From NCBI GenBank assembly GCA_025454075.1, contig JALOPD010000146.1, forward strand, positions 1 through 8,507: a stretch of DNA of 8,507 nucleotides, in the 5' to 3' direction. How positions within the stretch are numbered: the first letter of the stretch is position 1; each line of letters opens with the position of its first letter. A program made the position numbers and the translations under genes. The notes under the pieces were generated by a model. That model made no database searches and was not told the DNA's origin. It worked only from the letters and a program-made list of their open reading frames with translations. Positions 5,037 to 8,507 of the stretch are shown here, one piece after another. Source of the DNA: Desulfobacterales bacterium (GTDB lineage: Bacteria; Desulfobacterota; Desulfobacteria; Desulfobacterales; UBA2174_A).

Positions 5037-6268
5037 GGCAACCGGTCCTGAAGCAGCAGCTCCATGGTGTTGAGCTGGTTGACGGCTTGCTTGACCACGA
5101 CCTCAAAACAACTCGGCGGCAGCTCCAGGGCCTCCCAGGCCTTTGCGTTCAGCGGCGGGACCAGGCGCTCCCCGCTGGTGCCGATGCCCAGCGCATTCAC
5201 GAGGATGTCGGCCACGTGCACGATGCCGGCGGGAACCGGGTCCGGCGACTCCCCGGGTTCGTGGTGAAAGCACACGGTGTTCTCCAGAATGAGGGGCAGG
5301 CGCCATCGGTTCAGGAGATATTTGCCGATGTGGGCATGGTGGCAGCCCAGGCGTTTTTTCTCCACCGTGTGCAGGCAGACGGCATTTTCAAGCGAGTGGC
5401 GCAGGACGCCGAGCGTCTCGTCGGGGAAATAGATGAACAGGATCAGGCGCCCCAGGTCGTGCAGGAGGCCGGCGGTGAACATCTGCTCCGTCTGGCGCAT
5501 GCTCTTTTGAGCGGCCAGCAGCCGCGAGACGATGCCGCAGGCCAGGCTGTGCTGCAAAAAGAATCGCATGTTCAGGAGGCTGCTGGGGATGTTCTTGAAC
5601 ATGGACAGGATGCTGATGCCGAGCGCCAGGGCCGACAGCTCGCGGGTGCCGATCAGCGTCACCGCCAGGGAGACCCGGTCCACCTTGGACGGAAGGCCGT
5701 AGAAGGAGGAGTTCACGATTTTGAGCAGCAGCGCCGTCAGGCTCGGGCTCTTGTTGATCACCTGGGCCATCTGATCGGCGGAGGACAGAGGGTTGGCGAT
5801 GACCTCGTTCAGCTCATAGACGATCGACGGGATTTCCGGCAGGGCGATCTCTTTTTCGATGAACGTTTCAAGGAAGTCCGGGCCCCGGCGCTTCCCGGTC
5901 GAATCGGTTTTCTCCGGAGGCAGATTCACGCTGGGCTGCGAATGCTGCCGGGCCGCCCGGTAGGAGACCGCCTGGTTGAAGATTTCCTGCACGGCCGGCT
6001 GCTCCCGGTCCGTGTGGCGGAAGAGGGCCTCGGTTTCCTTGCGCACCTTCTCGAGCCGGGCCGGGTCCACGGGAGCGGCGGCCGACGGTTCCATGCTGTC
6101 CGGAGCACCCAGGACCTCGATTTGGGGGATGCCCCAGATTTTGAAAATCCGGATGTGCTCGGGGCCGATGAGTTTTCCCCGTGCCAACAGGAGGCGGCCC
6201 TTGACGTCGCGGACATCATCCGCGAGCATCATGCCCGGTTTGAGTTTTTTGAGTCGAATGGTTCCCAT
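5033..6268 (-). CDS. HDOD-domain signalling protein with N-terminal HD-GYP-associated segment
   Basis: The 411-residue protein starts with a segment (about 3-54, KLKPGMMLADDV, then RLLLARGKLIG) like that found in front of many HD-GYP and HDOD proteins. A charged, poorly conserved linker (55-130) follows, then an HDOD domain (about 135-350) beginning ALPEIPSIVYELNEVI. HD-superfamily residues are present: H240, H270-D271 in AGLLHDLGRL, H311 and H313, H335-H336 in FHHEP, and D354 in HVADIL. The GYP signature of c-di-GMP phosphodiesterases is absent after the HHE. HDOD domains usually act as non-catalytic partners of kinases and of chemotaxis or motility control, so a regulatory role is expected. 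It is the first gene of a two-gene unit with the hybrid kinase, joined by an ATGA overlap. GGGA four bases before the ATG is a modest ribosome binding site. No membrane segment is seen. Confidence 0.9.
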   Translation of the reverse strand: MGTIRLKKLKPGMMLADDVRDVKGRLLLARGKLIGPEHIRIFKIWGIPQIEVLGAPDSMEPSAAAPVDPARLEKVRKETEALFRHTDREQPAVQEIFNQAVSYRAARQHSQPSVNLPPEKTDSTGKRRGPDFLETFIEKEIALPEIPSIVYELNEVIANPLSSADQMAQVINKSPSLTALLLKIVNSSFYGLPSKVDRVSLAVTLIGTRELSALALGISILSMFKNIPSSLLNMRFFLQHSLACGIVSRLLAAQKSMRQTEQMFTAGLLHDLGRLILFIYFPDETLGVLRHSLENAVCLHTVEKKRLGCHHAHIGKYLLNRWRLPLILENTVCFHHEPGESPDPVPAGIVHVADILVNALGIGTSGERLVPPLNAKAWEALELPPSCFEVVVKQAVNQLNTMELLLQDRLP

Positions 6269-6408
6269 GGATTCCCGAAGCCCCGTTGATCCCGATCGGC
6301 CAAGTGGTCCTTGACGCGGGCCGGCGCCGCACCGGCGGTCTTATCTTATCAGTCTATCGCCCGCAGGGCGTTTGGACTTGAGGAAAACTTGTCGGTCGGG
6401 GCAACCGT
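6269..6408. other. 140-base gap between hydrolase 3' end and HDOD gene
   Basis: This must hold the end of the right-hand transcript and the start of the HDOD-kinase transcript, both on the minus strand. Two short perfect hairpins are visible: CGCCC-GCA-GGGCG (6358-6370) and GCCGG with CCGGC (6320-6324 and 6332-6336). Neither is followed by a T-run on the minus strand. A possible -10, TAAGAT (6348-6343, minus), has no matching -35, so I cannot name the promoter. Confidence 0.5.
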
Positions 6409-7239
6409 TTACGAGCGAATGCGGGGGGTTGAGCAGGCGGCGGCCAGGCGTTCGACGGCCGCGAGGTAATCCGCGAACCCGTGCGCAAGGATGTCGTTGT
6501 GGTTGGCCCCGGGGATTTTGAGCAGGGTTTTACGGGGCGAGGTGCCGGCGTCGAAAAGCGCCTGGCCGTCGGAAAAGGGGATGATGTGGTCAAACTCGGC
6601 GTGGATGACGAGAAGCGGCCCCTGAAAGCGCGCGATTTTCTCCAGGTGACGAAACGCGGTCTCTTCGCGAAAACCGATGGCCGCCGCATCGACCCCCAGA
6701 AGTTCCAGCAGCGGGCCGGCAAAGGCGAACCCGCTTTCGACGATCAGGCCGCAGACCCGGTCCGCATGGGTTGCCGCCAGTTCGATGGCGGGGGCGCTGC
6801 CCAGGGAGCGGCCCATGAGGAGCAAGGGCCCGTCGCAACCGTTCCGCGCCAGCCAGTCGGTGACGAACCGGAAAATCGCGTGGCCGTCCTGCATCATGGA
6901 TGCCACCGTGGGGTGCCCCGTCGAACGGCCGTAGCCGCGGTAGTCGGCGGCCAGGAAGTTGATGCCGATCCGGTTGTAATAGGGGCCGATCTCGTCGTAG
7001 TCGGCCGCGATTTCGCCGTTGCCGTGAAAGAAGAGGAGATTGGCATGGTCGCGGCCGCCCAGATGAAAACGCACCCCGACGGCGACATCCTCCGCCACCG
7101 GCACCAGGATGTCCCGTGTGCCCGGGATTTTCAACTCGGGTTTGGATGGACTCCGCCCCGGCGCGCCATGCTCCCGCCGGGGGTGGAAGAGGAACATCAG
7201 CACCTCGGGGCGGTCCAGTGCGGAAAAGTCGGTGGTCAT
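6409..7239 (-). CDS. Alpha/beta-hydrolase family protein (serine hydrolase, COG1073-like)
   Basis: With the start at 7239 the protein is 276 residues. The catalytic triad can be assigned: nucleophile S145 in GRSLGS, acid D217 in HAEFDHIIPF and base H247 in GANHNDI. The oxyanion segment reads FFHGNGE (71-76), and RGYGRSTGHPT (101-111) is typical of this branch. No signal peptide is visible, so it is probably cytoplasmic. The natural substrate is unknown; relatives include esterases, acyl-thioesterases and peptidases. The start was chosen because its ATG overlaps the stop of the DUF1499 gene (ATGA, 7236-7239) and GAGGAG sits eight bases upstream. A longer frame reaching 7320 adds 27 Pro/Arg-rich residues that only read through the neighbour in another frame. 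Translational coupling suggests a shared function with the DUF1499 protein, but which one cannot be told. Confidence 0.88.
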   Translation of the reverse strand: MTTDFSALDRPEVLMFLFHPRREHGAPGRSPSKPELKIPGTRDILVPVAEDVAVGVRFHLGGRDHANLLFFHGNGEIAADYDEIGPYYNRIGINFLAADYRGYGRSTGHPTVASMMQDGHAIFRFVTDWLARNGCDGPLLLMGRSLGSAPAIELAATHADRVCGLIVESGFAFAGPLLELLGVDAAAIGFREETAFRHLEKIARFQGPLLVIHAEFDHIIPFSDGQALFDAGTSPRKTLLKIPGANHNDILAHGFADYLAAVERLAAACSTPRIRS

Positions 7240-7706
7240 GGGTCGGTCTCCTCGGTGAGGGCCCTTGTCATCATGCGGCGGATCTCTTCCACGCGTCGGC
7301 GGTTGGCGCCCAGGTCCCAATACCCCACCCGCGAGGCCGAGCGCACGTGGATGACCTTCTCAGCCTCGTCGATGAAAAACTCGACGTCGTCCACAAAACG
7401 GAAAACGGCCGAAGTGAATTCGACATGGAGGCAGGGGCCTTCATGCGACCGGATGCGGGCCCGGGGCATGGAGCGGATGACGCCCAAAAGCCTCTCCCGG
7501 GCCCCGGCCGACGAGTTCGTGTGAACGATCGGCGCCACCCGGTGCCGGGGGTCGGAGCTCAGGGAGGAGACGCAGTTGGGCGAATCCGGGCAGGGTTTCA
7601 GCCGGTCTGCGGCCTCGCCGCGGCGCTGCCCCGAGCAGGCGGCGCCGGAGCCCAGCACGGCGGCCCCCGTCATGACGATCATCCATGTCGACAGCATATA
7701 AATCAT
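7236..7706 (-). CDS. DUF1499 family protein, probably exported
   Basis: The 156-residue product begins with a hydrophobic segment (about 2-22, ending VLGSGAAC). This looks like a signal peptide; C24 could be a lipid-attachment cysteine, but the lipobox is poor because position -3 is glycine. The mature part carries DUF1499 hallmarks: LKPCPDSPNCVSS (36-48), with two cysteines, a later FRFVDDVEFFID (102-113), and the ending VRSASRVGYWDLGANRRRVEEIR (121-143). The function of DUF1499 is not established. No clear ribosome binding site precedes the ATG at 7706; in-frame ATGs at codons 4 and 9 are possible alternatives that would shorten the signal segment. It lies 43 bases after the OsmC fusion gene and overlaps the next hydrolase by four bases, so the three form one likely operon. 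Family call is good, export is likely, exact start is uncertain. Confidence 0.82.
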   Translation of the reverse strand: MIYMLSTWMIVMTGAAVLGSGAACSGQRRGEAADRLKPCPDSPNCVSSLSSDPRHRVAPIVHTNSSAGARERLLGVIRSMPRARIRSHEGPCLHVEFTSAVFRFVDDVEFFIDEAEKVIHVRSASRVGYWDLGANRRRVEEIRRMMTRALTEETDP

Positions 7707-7730
7707 GACACATGACGATGGAGATGTCAG

Positions 7731-7748
7731 CGAAAAAGCGCCTTTTCG
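7731..7748 (-). other. Small hairpin between OsmC fusion and DUF1499 genes
   Basis: CGAAAA (7731-7736) pairs with TTTTCG (7743-7748) around six bases. On the minus strand it starts one base after the TAA stop of the OsmC fusion, and its second arm is U-rich. It could slightly reduce read-through into the DUF1499 gene. It is too weak to call a terminator. Confidence 0.25.
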
Positions 7749-7749
7749 A

Positions 7750-8507
7750 TTAGGGCTCTTTCAGCCGGGTCGTGATCTCCACCTCGGAGGTCAGGGTTTT
7801 GTGCACGGGGCAGCGGTCGGCGATCTGCAGCAGGCGCAGCTTCTGATCCGCCTCGAGCGCCCCCTCGATCTCGATCTCGCGCTCGATGCGGTCGAGCATG
7901 CCTTCCCGGGTTTCGCAGGTCTCGCACTCGGCGGCGTGGATCTTCCCGTGTTTCAGGCGGACCGTGGCGGCCTCGAGCGGCCAGCCTTTGCGGTCGGCAT
8001 ACATGCGCAGGGTCATGGAGGTGCAGGCCCCGAGGGCCGCCACCAGCAGGTCGAAGGGCGTCGGCCCCTGGTCGGACCCGCCGACCGCCGCCGGTTCGTC
8101 GGCGAGCAGGCTGTGGCGGTTGGCCAGTATCTCCGTGAGAAACCCGCCCGGGCCGGTGCGGGCGGTGATGCGGGGGTCGGCGGCCGGAGGGTCGGCGGCC
8201 TTGGCCGGGGCGGGCGCGATGTAGCGTCTGGCCCAGGCCGCGATGACGGCCCCGGCATAGCGCGAGTCGGCGATGTTCGACAGCAGATGATCGGCCCGGT
8301 CCAGCGACACGAAGCTCTTGGGGTGACGCGCGGCCTGAAAGATCCGCCCCGCGTTCTCGATGCCGACGATGTCGTCCAGCGGCGAGTGCAGCACCAGCAG
8401 GGCGCGGTCCAGGTTCTGGATGACGGCTTCGGGGTCGACCCCTTTCAGGTCGTCCAGGAATTTTTTCCGCAGCGTGAAGGTGCGGCCGGAGATGTTCACC
8501 GCGGCCT
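7750..8507 (-). CDS. Bifunctional alpha/beta-hydrolase / OsmC-family protein, N-terminal part cut by window edge
   Basis: The frame runs off the right edge; a GTG at 8497-8499 is an internal valine, not the start, since the hydrolase fold is already under way and two more codons upstream are open. About 250 residues are visible. The first 95 or so are the C-terminal half of an alpha/beta hydrolase: the acid in [13 protein letters not shown] and the base in DRADHLLS are seen, while the nucleophile lies outside. After a Pro/Ala-rich linker comes an OsmC/Ohr domain (about 110-245) with both thiol cysteines, in ALGACTSM and [10 protein letters not shown], so peroxidase chemistry on hydroperoxides is plausible. 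The inserted HAAECETCE motif is usual in this fused family, whose full length is about 400 residues. The stop is TAA at 7752-7750. It leads into the DUF1499 and hydrolase genes and suggests a stress-related operon. Confidence 0.9.
   Translation of the reverse strand, partial: AAVNISGRTFTLRKKFLDDLKGVDPEAVIQNLDRALLVLHSPLDDIVGIENAGRIFQAARHPKSFVSLDRADHLLSNIADSRYAGAVIAAWARRYIAPAPAKAADPPAADPRITARTGPGGFLTEILANRHSLLADEPAAVGGSDQGPTPFDLLVAALGACTSMTLRMYADRKGWPLEAATVRLKHGKIHAAECETCETREGMLDRIEREIEIEGALEADQKLRLLQIADRCPVHKTLTSEVEITTRLKEP

Noticed and set aside
5087..6289. 400-residue open frame on the plus strand opposite the HDOD gene
   Set aside because: Same reason: low-complexity antisense reading of a clearly assigned gene.
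7240..7320. 27-residue N-terminal extension of the alpha/beta hydrolase
   Set aside because: It reads through the 3' end of the DUF1499 gene in another frame and is Pro/Arg-rich. The ATGA overlap with GAGGAG upstream supports the start at 7239.
8497..8499. GTG as the start of the OsmC fusion gene
   Set aside because: The frame stays open to the window edge and a start here would remove the hydrolase nucleophile half that the family contains.

Overview
The window is high-GC bacterial DNA holding eight protein genes: six complete and one cut off at each edge. Gene content suggests a Desulfobacterota (deltaproteobacterial) genome. The pointers are a soluble GAF-like hybrid histidine kinase coupled to an HDOD protein, an 82-residue cytoplasmic protein of a type I associate with that group, and an M29 aminopeptidase. 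This placement is inference from family resemblance; no rRNA or other phylogenetic marker is present. I see no tRNA, rRNA, CRISPR array, transposase, integrase or phage gene.

Left part (1-1359, plus strand). A bifunctional-nuclease (DUF151) gene enters from the left edge and stops at 463. A 494-base gap follows with hairpins, two DnaA-box-like 9-mers, a candidate promoter and, just before the next gene, a very good sigma70-type promoter (872-900) overlapped by inverted repeats. This promoter drives a 133-residue single-domain CheY-like response regulator (958-1359).

From 1415 to the right edge everything is on the minus strand, in three transcription blocks. Block 1 (1415-2873) is the 82-residue protein followed 10 bases later by an M29-type metallo-aminopeptidase. 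Block 2 (3237-6268) is an HDOD-domain protein translationally coupled (ATGA overlap) to a 599-residue soluble hybrid histidine kinase with GAF-like, HisKA, HATPase and receiver modules. Block 3 (6409-8507) is an alpha/beta-hydrolase-OsmC fusion running off the right edge, then a DUF1499 protein, then a second alpha/beta hydrolase that starts on another ATGA overlap.

The strongest signal outside the genes is the 363-base gap between the kinase gene and the 82-residue gene. It contains a 23-bp inverted repeat with one mismatch (3050-3072 and 3117-3139). A second 15-base pair of complementary segments (3078-3092 and 3158-3172) is interleaved with it, and each of these can also fold into its own perfect small hairpin with a CCGG-bearing loop. 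This looks like a designed RNA/DNA structure or a small palindromic mobile unit and is the best candidate here for something undescribed. The coding regions themselves look ordinary; no obvious new multi-gene system is visible.
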